Shown in pieces: positions 23,081 through 34,495 of a DNA stretch of 64,000 bases. Where the stretch lies: positions 992,001-1,056,000 of the forward strand of contig KN832875.1 in assembly GCA_000827325.1 (NCBI GenBank), read 5' to 3'. A model generated the notes under the pieces. That model was given only the letters and a program-made list of their open reading frames with translations. It was not told the DNA's origin and did no database searches. Within the stretch, counting starts at the first letter, position 1. Every line of letters starts with the position of its first letter. Made by a program: the position numbers and the translations under genes. This DNA comes from Oidiodendron maius Zn. Taxonomy: Eukaryota; Ascomycota; Leotiomycetes; Myxotrichaceae.

Positions 23081-24849
23081 ATTGAGAGCGCGGTGTGGTG
23101 AGGATACACCAGAGCCCGTCGCAGGCAGGAGACAAGAAAGGACGGTGGGAGGAAGAAGAGAAAGATGAATGAGGGGAGGCAGAGAAATTTGGACTGCAAA
23201 CGCAGGAGTGGAGAGAAGGAAAGGGAATGGAAGCGGAATGCACAGCAGCGAAATCGAGAAGGGAAAAGAGAGGAGATGAAGAAGAGAGACAGGAGAGCAG
23301 AAGATATAAAGATAACCGAATGCTTTGCCTACCTGACCTTGCCAGCAAGAAGAGCATGGCCGTCGACAACGATTAGCAATCCGCGGCCAAGCTGTGGATG
23401 GGGTTGATTAGGAAGCCACATCTTTTCGTGATGAAAAAGGTGATGCAAGGCTCGCGCAAACACTGGGGACCCACTCTACAGATTCAGAGTTTTGCGCCCA
23501 GAGCTGTGGATCGAGACAGGGATGGAAAGTCGACTCATACCAGCTCATAACCAGAGGGTGGGAGACGGCAGGGAGACGGGCAGGCGGGCGGCATTAAGTC
23601 GGGGCTTGCGGCCATAGTCGAGATATCTCCAGTGGCAGGCGGGTGACAGGGCTGTCGAAGCCAAGAAGACCTGAGTAGTGATGTTGTAGTCTTTCGACGG
23701 ACGCAAGCTTCACAATCTCGATCCCACACCCACCAGATCAACTTTTGGCTGACCCGTGAGCATCGGCGCTATCGGCATGGTGTTGTCGGCGTTATCATCT
23801 CGTATCTACTGGATGCCCATCCCCTATCACCCATTCGGTATATGGTCCTTTGCCCGGCATTCGAACTGCACCCTTCTAATCTGGATTTTGGGTCACTGAG
23901 GCAGGTTCTGCTTAACACGAGGAATGGCCTTGAGATGATTAAATCGTATGCAGTGGTATGAAGAGACCCCCTTTCCGCCTTATGGATGAGCCATTCCTGA
24001 TTTTACAGCGAATGACACCCAGTAACCACTGGGTGGCACGTCCAGCCTTCCGCATGCCAAGAGCGGGGCGGCGTCGTAGAGCAGCACAGTAGTCTTACCT
24101 AGTGCAATAGCTCATCGAGATGCCTGCTCCTCCCTCCCCGACTGCTGTGTCCCGCCGCGGATCTCCCTAAAGCCCTCCCCTAGGTCGGAAACTTGTCGGG
24201 TACTTGTCGGGTACTTGTTGGACAGTCGCTGGCGACGCATGTGCAGCAGTCGAGGCTTTGATGCGCAAAGCTGAGCTGGCACGTTGCAGCTTGAATATGA
24301 CTGGCGCTAAGATAATCCATCCTCTTATCGGGTTCCCTCGCAGTGAACTTGTCCTTGGTCTTGCGACAAGATACGACCTTTACCACCGGTCCCTATGCAC
24401 AATCACCCATGTCGAATCAGCCCAGGCCCAGTGGTCCAACTTTAATTAAACTCGTAAGGTAATTATAAAGCATAGATCTTGTGACAAATGCACAAGAGTG
24501 TTGCATGGAGACAGCCATTGGTATTTCGGGTAAACCATCTTCCACTCTTGGCAAGAGCTCTGGTTATAAATTCATATCATCTGCTTTTCTACTGTATAGG
24601 ATTTGTAAGATCTATGGGCTGCAAAGTTCGAATGGCGTCGTCTCCTCTGGGTTGATGGCGGCCATGAGACTCAATACGGCCCATGTCGGTCTGAATAGGA
24701 GTCGCATTCCCAAATTTCTTGGCCACCAGGTTTGATAAAATATACTTCAAGTGGTTCAACTTTCATAAGCTACAGGACGTAGCGTCAGTGATTTACCGTG
24801 TCAACAGTTACGTACATCGTGGCGAAGTGCAATGAAGTTATGAAGCAAG
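23081..24849. other. Intergenic region upstream of the ABC transporter
   Basis: This 1.8-kb spacer has a strongly pyrimidine-rich stretch on the minus strand at about 23140-23310, just before the transporter start, as in many fungal 5' leaders. Further left of MSH5 it holds a short tandem repeat. No gene was recognised. Confidence 0.5.
24191..24223 (+). repeat. Short tandem repeat, three 11-bp units
   Basis: The unit ACTTGTCGGGT is present twice exactly (24191-24201, 24202-24212) and a third time with changes at its end. It lies between MSH5 and the ABC transporter and has no evident coding role. Confidence 0.8.
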
Positions 24850-27800
24850 CTATGTATCAACTAGGCTCACAGAGAACCTTATAATGTTTCGCAGCATACC
24901 TTGAACATCAGTACCAGCATTGTACTCCTTTAGAGGCGGAAAATCCTGCTCCAAGAACCGTCTTCCAATCTGCTCTGCACGTTCCAATTCTTCTGCTTCC
25001 TTGTCAGATACCTTTGCGCACGCCGCAATCAGGTCCTCCCCTCGTGCTGCCAAGACAATCAACTCATCCGCCCTTTCCACGATTGCAGGATCAATGCCAT
25101 TCAAACTAGCACAATATGTGCCAAAGCTGGATGTGCTTCGACCGGGCACGTAGTTGTATAAATACGTAATCTGATCCTCTACGAGCTCGGCATTGGCTTC
25201 GACCCGGACTTCCATATGGCCAAAGGACAATTCCGGCCTCTCAGATAAAAACCCATTCTCAAAGATCTCGTGGAAATGAGTGGCTCCAAGGACTTTTGGC
25301 CTGTGGGCACCAAGGCTGAGAAAGTACTCAAAGACACCACAAGCCAATGCTGCTCCATCAACTGCATCTGTGCCGATGCCAAATTCGTCAATAACCACAA
25401 GAGTACGACGAGTTGCAAGCGCAATTGACAACGCCACTTGTTGAAGGTCGATCATGAAAGCGCTCTGGCTTCGTGAAACGCTCTCTCTAGTGGCAATTCT
25501 TGTTAGGATCTTATCTGTTAGTCCAATTGTTGCTTTCTCTGCAGGAACAAAGCTGCCAATGTGTGCCATATACACAATCAATGCATTCTGTTTGAGATAT
25601 ACACTTTTACCTGAATAGTTTGGGCCAGTCATAATGAGCATGCTAGGGCATTCCACGCCTTCCTCCACGGAACGAGAGTCCGGCAACGAGCCAGTGTAAT
25701 TATCTTCATTCTGGTCGCCAACACCACCAGAGAGTGAGCAATCATTTGCAATGTAAGATGGGACTGTCAGTTCCTGAAGTGGATGGCGGCCGCCTTGGAT
25801 TCGGATTACATTTGCTGTTGTCATTTGCGGCTGGACAAATCGATATTTGGAGGCGCCGAGACCTAAAGCAACAAGGCTATCAAGTTCTCCATAGATATCA
25901 GAAGTTGCGACTAGAAGCTTTTCATGTTCTAGAATCTTGATAGTCATGTTGTGAATAATTTCAATCTCCCTGTCTGGACAGATTTTTATTAGTGCTTGTA
26001 GTATAATCACAGCTTTAGGGCTGCTTACCACATATCATGCCATACATATCACCAAAATAATCGTCCATTTCTTTCATGCGGCGATTTTTATAGTATCCCA
26101 TATTGTTACTAACAAACATCCTCTCCCATACATCGTTATCCAGTCCTTCACCTTCATATTTCCCTCTCCCTGTTTCGAGATCAAGAGGCACAACAGTGAG
26201 GAATCCGAGTTGCGGGAAGAAGATACAACTTTCGATGTACTGCGAAGCCCATTCTGGCAAGTCTTCTGCTAGTTGAGTGGCAACATCAGTGAGAAAGCTG
26301 TCCATCCCATCATATGTTCTCTTGATTCTGTCTAGTTCCACATCCACGCCATGTAGAACTGCGGTCCGATGCTGTTCTGCCGATCTCTGGAAATCGACAG
26401 TGTGGGTAATCATCTCACCAATCCGATGCAGATGGAAAGGCTGTATGTCGCTGATAATCTGCCGTTCGTGTAAGGCTCTGTCTCTCGCCATATGGAGCTC
26501 CTACCTTTTGTATAATTGCAAGAGTTTGTCCATGAGACAATTCACGCACTGCTTCTACAATCTTCAGCGCATGAAAGGTAAAGTTTAGTATGCTGGCCCA
26601 CACGCCTCTCTTAATAGTAGACGCTTTGGCAGAAGCACCATTGACGCCTTTCTTTAGATGAATAATTATTGTTCTCATGTCCTTTATTTTTCTTAAGCTC
26701 TTGCAGATCTTCTCTAGAGATGGTGCGCTCTCAGGCCGTAAAAGGTTGCTAATTGTTGAGAACCGGTCTTCAATAATAGATAAGTCCTGACTTGGCCTAA
26801 GGAGGATTTGACGCAGCTTCTGCTTCCCCTGGGATGTGCTCGCTAGGCTGTGAAATAATCCATATACTGACAAACTCTCCTTGGCTCCTGAGGTAGACGT
26901 AGTAGGTCCTTGTTGATGGGAATTTGGGTGATCCTCTGACTGGATGATATGTAGTGATGCCAATGTATCCGAGTTGACGAACATCAAGTCAGAGAGAGTG
27001 AACATCTCAATTGTCTTGACTCGAAATGCAACAAGAGTAGCCCGATCATTTGGGAATAATTCAATGGGTTTACGTCGAGCAAGATAGCTCAATATGGCCC
27101 CCGCACAGCCAACCTAGCACGTAAATTAGCTCGAAAGTCACAGGTACTCTAAACTTACTGTTAATCTGCTATCAAGGTCTATCAAACCTCCAAGCTTCAT
27201 CAATCTTCCTTGCCGCCCAATGCGACCTTGATGAGCTGCCTCGAATACACCGTCTTCTGTCGATTCTCCTCCGGGTGCAGTGAGTACAATACGAGATCTT
27301 TCATCTGAACCTAGCTCAAGATTGATCAACTTGTTTTTGCCTGTCATATAGCTGAAGTCGGATGACGGTCGAGCATCAAGAATGTAAGACCCAAGTATGT
27401 TATCTACCAAACCTTATCAGGCTGCTCCGAAGCAAGTACAGGACAAACTCACTGGCCAAGTCTCCTCTGTCAATTCCACGGGCTTCCCGACTCAGGTGCA
27501 TTTCTAGTCTTTCATCCGATCGGGTGCTGATTAAAACAACGGTAGGTTGAGCATGAATCTTCAAGGTATCAATGACTTCCATCCCAGCGGTCTTAATATC
27601 TTCGAGTAAATAGAGCCTTTCCTCTCGAGTAACGTAGTAAGCACAACCAATGGTACCGCGTTCCTTCATGTCAATCGCCATGATAATCTCGTTCAGTTCA
27701 TCTGAATCTTCTCGTTCCTGAATCTCGGCCTCAGTCTCTGCATCGTATACTTGAGAACCCTTCTCTTCACAATTTGGTAAGACATCTGGCGCACATAAAC

Positions 27801-27981
27801 CCGGTGTTTGAGTGGTGATTCTTGTCTGTTGTGGAATGGTGGGTAGCCTTGGAGATGACGACCAGGCACTGAGCGGTACAGAGCTAACTCCCGACATAGA
27901 ACCTGAGAGAGAGGATTGCGTTAGTGAGGATGGGCTCCAAGACGACGTTCCAACTCCTAGACGGCGACGCTTGAAGGCCAT
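24850..27981 (-). CDS. MSH5: MutS homologue MSH5, meiotic crossover factor
   Basis: Five exons, complement(24850..25973, 26029..26458, 26505..27113, 27159..27403, 27453..27981), 978 residues. Msh5 pairs with Msh4 to form a clamp that stabilises Holliday junctions and promotes crossovers in meiosis; it does not repair mismatches. Order: poorly conserved Ser-rich N-terminus, connector, lever and clamp (FSTISNLLRPESAPSLEKI), then the ATPase with Walker A GPNYSGKSVYLKQ, ESVSRSQSAFMIDLQQ, Walker B TLVVIDEFGIGTD and ATHFHEIFE. The mismatch-binding Phe-x-Glu domain of MSH2/6-type proteins is not seen. GSFVPAEKATIG and the SAFMIDLQQ segment favour MSH5 over MSH4. All four introns are 45-55 bp. Its presence as an intact gene suggests a capacity for meiosis. 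Start chosen at the first in-frame ATG. Confidence 0.93.
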
Positions 27982-28351
27982 CTCGATCTACTATGCTTAG
28001 AGTAATGCGAACCTGGATAGATAACGAGAAGAATCCTTGAAGTTTAACATAAGGCAAGCGAGACCCGCGTATCTAGACGCGGAGAGGTATTCTAGAACTG
28101 AATAATCTAAAACTGCTCCTTTCAAAAATACTATCCCTGATGCAATGTACTAGAGCGTAATTCAAAAGCTTGTCGAAAATAGAAGTATGATGTAGAGAGC
28201 ATATGGTGGGAGGTCATGTCCCTCACAATGCAGGATCACACTCACCATCCGTTTGATTCTGGCCAGCCTCATATTCTGTAGCCTATGCAGTCTACTGTAA
28301 TTGACTTGCATTAATACTTTATGCAGGTTCATATATCATGGCGATCGATTT
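27982..28351. other. Intergenic region between EMC5 and MSH5
   Basis: This 370-bp spacer separates two genes on the minus strand and holds the MSH5 promoter and EMC5 3' end. No specific meiotic regulatory site was recognised. Confidence 0.5.
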
Positions 28352-28868
28352 CTAATTTTTCGGAATAGTAGCTGCGCTGTCTCCTTCTCGTACCCACTCG
28401 GCGAACTCCTTCCTTTGCTTTCTGATATCCACGAACCCAGGCCTACTTTCCAATACCTTAAACGGGTTGCCAATATAGTCCTTGTCAAGTGTACCATCGC
28501 CATTCATGAAACCCTTCTCTCCTTCACGCTCAATCTTGCCTGCCCAGACGCGCCATTGTATTGGCCGTAATCCAGGTGTGCCTAAAACGAGTCCCAAGCA
28601 TACTGTAAAGACGGCGGCAACGGTTTCGATGGATATATCCAAAGGAAGGGATGCGATAGTGGAGGTATCTATGCCCTGTGATGCGATTGAAGATACGGAT
28701 GCCGCGCTTGTAGAGTGAAGAACAGAGTGTTCATGCGCCGAGTAACAACTATGAGAGTAAAATTTGGTCAGTAGGTGCACAACTTAGCACACTGAACTTG
28801 AGCATTACTCACGCGTGCGCAAGAAACAGAAGGCCAAGGCCTGTCACTGATTGCGATATCCAAGTCAT
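28352..28868 (-). CDS. EMC5: ER membrane protein complex subunit 5
   Basis: Two exons, complement(28352..28748, 28813..28868), 150 residues. EMC5 (Kre27 in yeast, MMGT-like in animals) is a core transmembrane subunit of the ER membrane insertase. Exon 1 encodes a first membrane helix (SVTGLGLLFLAHA) and the 64-bp intron joins it to CYSAHEHSVLHS, the family's conserved luminal loop. The second helix is VAAVFTVCLGLVLGTPG, then the conserved IQWRVWAGKIEREGE. The cytosolic tail ends EWVREGDSAATIPKN. Length and two-helix layout match the family. Annotated in some genomes as a magnesium transporter, after its animal homologues. Confidence 0.93.
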
Positions 28869-29236
28869 ATCGTCTAAGTTGGTTACGTCGATTCGTCGGA
28901 AAGCGCGTGTGGGTAGAGGTTTATGCGATGAAAGATGGCTAGCTTCCCTTACCGAACCCACTTGCATATAAAGGTAAACGAAGGCTATCTAAGCGCGATT
29001 TAGGATACCGCTCTAGCTCTAGTGTTTGGCCAAGGTCAAGTCTCAAAATTATAGATAATCAATGGAGTGAAATAATACTAAGCATCCCATTTTTGGTATT
29101 TCATTTCTATCGCTAGCCATGACCATCATCATGTCATGAAGCTGATTTTATTAATGGACAGCTAGAAACCAGCAAGAGCACGGCGTAATATCAAGCATGC
29201 TGCAGGTGCAAATTACCCCTGGTACCAACTAACGGT
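28869..29236. other. Intergenic region between EFB1 and EMC5
   Basis: This 368-bp spacer contains the EMC5 promoter and the EFB1 3' flank. Nothing else is visible. Confidence 0.5.
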
Positions 29237-30353
29237 CTACAATTTTTGCATAGCAGCCTAGATGAGCAGTTAGCAAATTTAAATGGTTGATGACATGGAT
29301 AACATACAATATCAGTTGACTGGACGTAGTCCTCAAACCCAGCAATCTCTTCCTGCAGGTCATCAAGACCGATTTTATCATCTTCGATGACCAAGGTGAT
29401 CTGCAATTTCTTGATCCCATAGCCAACTGGTACAAGCTTAGAAGCACCCCAGAGGAGACCATCCTTTTCGATACTGCGGACGGACTCTTCGAGGGCCTTC
29501 ATATCGGTCTCGTCATCTGGACCTTGGTCAGCATAACGCAGGCATCGTTTCGTCTCATAGTATACATACCCCAAGGCTTGATATCCATGGTGACAACAGA
29601 TTTGGCAGCTGGCTTAACTTTTCCCTCCTTCTTCTTCTTGTACTCAGCCAAACGTTCATTTCGGATTCGCTCGGCCTCGGCGTCTTCCTCCTCATCGTCG
29701 CTACCAAACAGGTCAACATCGTCCTCGTCCTCCTCCGCGGCAGGAGCCTTGGCTGGGTTCAAAGTTGCGGCGGTAACTTCAGGACCATATGAGGTATAAT
29801 CCTTGGATGCGTCACCCGGGAGGGTCGCAAACTCCTCGGAGTATGAGGCAATGTGCTTGTACCATCTAGCAGCGTGGGGGTATTTCGTGGCGTCTGGTGA
29901 CTCTTTGAGAGCCTTGAAGGAGACGACATCGGCTTGGGAGGGAGAGTATCTATCTAGTGTAAGTGCTGACTGCCAAAGGTAGAATAAGAATTGCGGATAG
30001 ACAAAACAGAAACTAATCAGAGGTGCACTTGAATGCAATGGCGATCGTCATATGACGGTTCTTGAGGCCGCTCAGTAACACGGACCAATGTTGCTCATCA
30101 TGATGTTTCGTTTAACAGTTGAAGCTGCCGAGGACACGCAGTAGCTACAACTGTCACAAAGGAGAGGGTGAAGGAACTTAAGCGCGAGGTTGTCACAACA
30201 TACCCAACAATGTATGAGCGGGTCGTCAACCAGCTGTTCAGTACTGAGTCAAAAGTCAATTTCGCTTGCCTGGGTGAAGATTGCGCTCATGTGGGGTTGG
30301 AGAAGTATCTTACCTGTTAGACCAGCATCTGTGAGAAAGTCGACGAACCCCAT
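29237..30353 (-). CDS. EFB1: Translation elongation factor eEF1B beta subunit
   Basis: Five exons, complement(29237..29257, 29308..29516, 29570..29949, 30204..30243, 30314..30353), 229 residues. It is the guanine-nucleotide exchange factor that reloads eEF1A with GTP during translation. The first three exons give [27 protein letters not shown] and [14 protein letters not shown], the N-terminal GST-C-like part; then an acidic linker ([20 protein letters not shown]) and the catalytic C-terminal domain from DIKPWDDETDM to DIAAMQKL. Exons 1 and 2 are only 40 bp each and the last is 21 bp, so gene finders may miss them. The 254-bp second intron is much longer than the others and houses the U18 snoRNA described separately. 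Transcribed divergently from HSP78. Confidence 0.96.
30009..30109 (-). ncRNA. snR18: C/D box snoRNA U18 (snR18), inside EFB1 intron 2
   Basis: On the minus strand the parts are: terminal stem GAAAC (30109-30105), C box ATGATGA (30101-30095), D' box CTGA (30075-30072), C' box ATGACGA (30051-30045), D box CTGA (30020-30017) and closing stem GTTTC (30013-30009). The stem arms are perfectly complementary. Directly before D' is the guide TTGGTCCGTGTT (30088-30077), complementary over 12 nt to AACACGGACCAA, a universally conserved LSU rRNA segment. By the D'+5 rule it selects the A of AACAC; in yeast U18 methylates A649 and C650 there. Budding yeast U18 is likewise encoded in an EFB1 intron, as I recall. 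The 3' end lies 59 nt before the splice acceptor, a usual distance for intronic snoRNAs. Ends are approximate. Confidence 0.93.
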
Positions 30354-30729
30354 ATTGTTACTGGTGTTATTGTCTGTGTGAAAAGACTTTTTAGAGGAGG
30401 AAATAGGAGAAGAGAAGAGAAGGGGGCGATGTTGATCGGTGATTGTGGTGTGTGTTGTGAAGAAATCCGTAAAAAGTGTGCTAAATTGATTGGTGGCATC
30501 GCCTAAACTTTAAGATGCCTACCGGCCAGCTCTGAAGGGTTCTTAATGCCTTATTTGTTAGGCTAAATGTGGCGGCTCCTAGTGGCGGCTCCTGCACGTA
30601 TTTCGAGAAGCTACTCGATGATGCATAAACTGATATCTTTGCTGTCGTCATACCTCGGTCTTAAATCATGTTGCCTCCTAAATTATTCTTCAATATACAG
30701 TATTTATGACAGTCTGAACACATATTAAG
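30354..30729. promoter_or_regulatory. Divergent promoter, EFB1 / HSP78
   Basis: These 376 bp separate the ATG codons of EFB1 (minus) and HSP78 (plus), so both promoters lie here. The HSP78 side is AT-rich. A TTCGAGAA element at 30602-30609 is listed separately. Confidence 0.7.
30602..30609 (+). promoter_or_regulatory. Possible partial heat-shock element
   Basis: TTCGAGAA gives two inverted nGAAn units with the correct 2-bp spacing, about 120 bp before the HSP78 start. A full element needs a third unit; the next position has TAC rather than TTC. Hsp78 is heat-induced in yeast, which makes the site plausible, but two units alone occur often by chance. Confidence 0.25.
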
Positions 30730-33531
30730 ATGCTCTCAAGACAAGTCATGGTTCCTAGCCGGCGCATTGCTGCCATAGCTAACCATGCTCTTCGATCGGG
30801 AGCTAGAACCGCCGTAGCAGACGCAGCTCGAAGAAATCAAAATTTCCCTATAATCAGTCCGCTCTCTACGACTCTCTTTCGCACTTATGCCAATGGCAGG
30901 CCGCATCCTCCTGGCGGCACCCACCGCATGGATATGAGTGGAGGCGAGCAGCAGTCGGCATTGGAACAATATGGAGTCGACTTGACAGCGAGGGCTAGGG
31001 CTGGAAAGCTTGACCCTGTTATTGGGAGAGATTCGGAGATTAATCGAACTATTCAAGTGCTCTCTCGTCGAACCAAGAATAATCCCGTTCTTATTGGAAG
31101 CGCTGGAACCGGCAAGACTGCAATACTGGAAGGCTTAGCTCAAAGGATAGTTAGGGGTGACGTTCCAGAAAGTGTTAAAGACAAGAGGGTAATTTCTTTG
31201 GATCTCGGACAGCTCATTGCCGGTGCTAAATTCCGCGGAGATTTTGAAGAGAGGTTAAAGGGTGTCCTAAAGGAGGTACAGGAAGCTCATGGAGGGGTAA
31301 TTTTATTTGTGGATGAGCTGCACACTCTACTTGGATTAGGCAAAGCTGAAGGAAGCATCGATGCGAGTAATCTCTTGAAGCCGGCTCTTTCTCGGGGCGA
31401 ACTTCAATGTTGTGGGTTTGTATACCCTCAGACATAATCCCAATGTGCTTCACAGTTATGGGACAAAAATTCTTGTATAATATATACTAACTCTGATATT
31501 TTTTAGGGCTACGACCCTCAATGAATATAGAGCGATCGAAAAAGATGTTGCTTTGGCTAGGAGATTTCAACCAATTCAAGTAAATGAGCCAACAATTCAA
31601 GATACTATTAGCATACTCCGAGGAATCAAGGAAAAATACGAGGTTCATCATGGAGTAAGAATCACAGATGTATGTACTTATATCTTCTCACCGCTATTGC
31701 AGCCTAGCAGGCTGTGAGATAGATACTGACTACGATACAGGGAGCACTAGTGGCTGCTGCAACATACTCAAATCGATATATTACGGATCGGTTTCTCCCA
31801 GATAAGGTAAAGTGATTTATTGATATTCTTCTCCAATTTCTTTACCGCAGCTCTAATTATAATTATCCAACATTCTGAAGAAACGGTAACGTTGACTTCT
31901 GCCCAGGCTATCGACTTAATGGATGAGGCAGCATCCGGTTTAAGACTACAGCAAGAGAGTAAACCGGAGGACATAATGAATCTCGACCAACGAATCATGA
32001 CTCTTCAGATTGAACTTGAAAGCTTACGAAAGGAGACAGATATTGCGAGCCGAGAACGCCGCGAGAAACTTCAAACTGCCCTCAAAGAGTGCCAAGATGA
32101 GGCTGCAAAGTTAACGGAGAAGTGGGAGGAGGAAAGATCAGAAATCGAAGCGATCAAGAAGACAAAAGAGGATCTTGAAAAAGCACGAGTTGAACTTGAT
32201 CAAGCACAGCGGGAAAACAATTTTGGCCGCGCTGGTGAACTAAGATATTCGGTCATACCATCCCTAGAAGCCAAATTACCGAAAGACGGCGAGAATTCTA
32301 CAGAAACTACTGGAGAGGGCACGCTTATTCACGACGCTGTGACAGCAGACGACATTGCAGCGGTTGTTTCGCGAGTGACTGGAAGTCAGTACATCATCTC
32401 TATGAACATTGCGATCTCTTGACGATACACAATTTGCTAACAGGTAATAGTTCCAACAACAAAGCTTACGTCTGGACACGCGGAAAAATTAATACATATG
32501 GAGGATTCACTGAGTGAGTCAGTTCGGGGTCAAGACGAAGCCCTAACAGCTGTTTCGAACGCTGTCCGCATGCAACGCGCTGGCCTCAACGGGGAGAACA
32601 GGCCTCTTGCAAGCTTCTTCTTCCTGGGGCCCACTGGTGTTGGGAAAACAGAGCTTTGTAAGAAGATGGCAAATTTTCTGTTTTCGACCGAGTTGGCCGT
32701 TGTGCGATTCGACATGAGTGAGTTTCAAGAAAAGCATACCATATCACGCTTGATTGGGAGGTACGTATAGTTCTTGGCTCACTGCTTGGCATCTGATCTA
32801 ACCCATATCTCTAGTCCTGCAGGCTATGTTGGCTATGACGATGCCGGACAGCTCACAGAAGCTGTAAGGCGAAAGCCGTATGCTGTTTTATTGTTTGACG
32901 AATTTGAGAAAGCGCACCGAGACATTTCGGCGTTGCTGCTCCAGGTACTGGATGAAGGGTTTTTGACAGACAGTCAAGGCCACAAGATCGACTTCAGAAA
33001 TACCTTGATAGTTTTCACCTCAAACCTTGGTGCTGATATTCTGGTTGGAAATGATCCCTTGCACCCATATCATGAAGAACCCAATGGTGAAATAGCTCCA
33101 AACGTGCGGGACGCAGTCATGAATGTTGTCCAGAAAAGCTGTAAGCTCGTATTCTAGTCTATTCTTAGTATTACTGACTGATAATTCCAGACACGCCTGA
33201 ATTCTTAAACAGGATTGACGAATTCATCATCTTCAAGCGCCTGTCGCCTGATGCTTTACGGGATATCGTAGATATTCGTATTAAAGAGCTTCAAAAAAGG
33301 CTAGACGATCGAAGAATCACCCTTGAAGTCAGCGACTCTGTCCGACAATGGCTATCTGATCGGGGATATGATCCCAAATTCGGCGCACGCCCTTTGAACA
33401 GACTCATTGCAAAGCAAATTGGCAATGGTTTAGCAGACAAGATCATAAGGGGCCAGGTAAAAACTGGCGATAAAGCGGTTGTCAAGATCAATGAAATGGG
33501 CGATGGACTAGAGGTTGGCCCATGGGAGTAG
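30730..33531 (+). CDS. HSP78: Mitochondrial ClpB-type disaggregase HSP78
   Basis: Seven exons, 30730..31415, 31507..31669, 31741..31806, 31907..32384, 32451..32760, 32815..33140, 33191..33531, 789 residues. Hsp78 is a hexameric AAA+ chaperone of the matrix that works with mitochondrial Hsp70 to dissolve aggregates. The N-terminus is Arg-rich, poor in acidic residues and amphipathic, fitting a matrix presequence. The Clp N-domain is absent, as in yeast Hsp78. AAA1: Walker A GSAGTGKT (123-130), [13 protein letters not shown] coiled-coil middle domain follows. AAA2: [24 protein letters not shown], sensor-type FTSNLGAD and GARPLNRLI. The fourth intron uses donor GTCAGT and acceptor TAATAG and restores [13 protein letters not shown]. 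Ends with EVGPWE. Confidence 0.95.
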
Positions 33532-34495
33532 GTTTGCGTGAAATATGACAGCGGAGGTTGTATATAGCTGGCAGAATTGGAAGGCGAATCTCTGCTCCAT
33601 CTTATCAAAAATATGTGCAAGGTGTAGAAGGCATTTATTATATGTATACATAGGAACTCTCTTGCTTTCAGGTGAGATCAAGTTAACATGAACTGATCGT
33701 ACCACCCGAGTGATGCAAGGGAACCCGTGGTGTGTTGACTCCATACTATACCGTTCGAGTGCCGAATATTGACGGCTGCTGAGCAAAGATCTCTCAGCAG
33801 GAGAACTGTGTTAAGTCAATCATAGCTGCACGGCCCTCTAGCTCGCGAGTACTCTTCACTTGAAGAAACTATATCTCTCACCAGATGGCTGTTATATTGG
33901 GTCGCGCCGCCATTCCCCAGCTTCAACAAGATTTCGGGGGCATTACAGATAATCAGATGAACATTAGCGACTTTGAAAAGCCAAGGTGGGACCCCCAATC
34001 TCTTCTCAGTGGGGAAATACGAGCAAAGCAATCATAAAAGAGCTCAAGTAGGAGATTATAAATCGTACGGACTAGCAAAAAGTAATGAAATCGTAAATTG
34101 CATAGATCAGCAGACGGAAGCAAGCCTCACCACAACCAAACCAAATTTCGTACGCTATATATATCATGAAGATTGGGAACTTAAGAATCATGCATTTTCG
34201 CGAACTGGTCTAGAAAATCGTCTGCATGGGTAGCGTCATTTCCAAGCTTGTTATATATAGCAAGGCAAGGCGGGCATTGCTACATCCATCTTATGCGCCA
34301 TAGAAAAGCCGTCTATCTTTCTACGCAGAAGGATAGACACCCTTCCCATGGACGAGTAAATGCAAAATGAACCTCGCTCTAATGACAGTTTAATACGCAT
34401 GCTGTTATCCGACCACTTTTCCTATATTCATTCCTTGTTTCCCCTTGCGCCGGTTTGCAATTGCATCACGGGATCACATGTAGCCCATACTTTCT
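33532..34495. other. Convergent intergenic region, HSP78 / EMP24
   Basis: This 964-bp spacer holds the two 3' ends and is AT-rich. No gene, RNA or repeat could be supported. Confidence 0.5.

Noticed and set aside
23855-23885. ATTCGAACTGCACCC, tRNA T-arm-like on the minus strand
   Set aside because: The T stem pairs for only about three bases and no D or anticodon arm is found.
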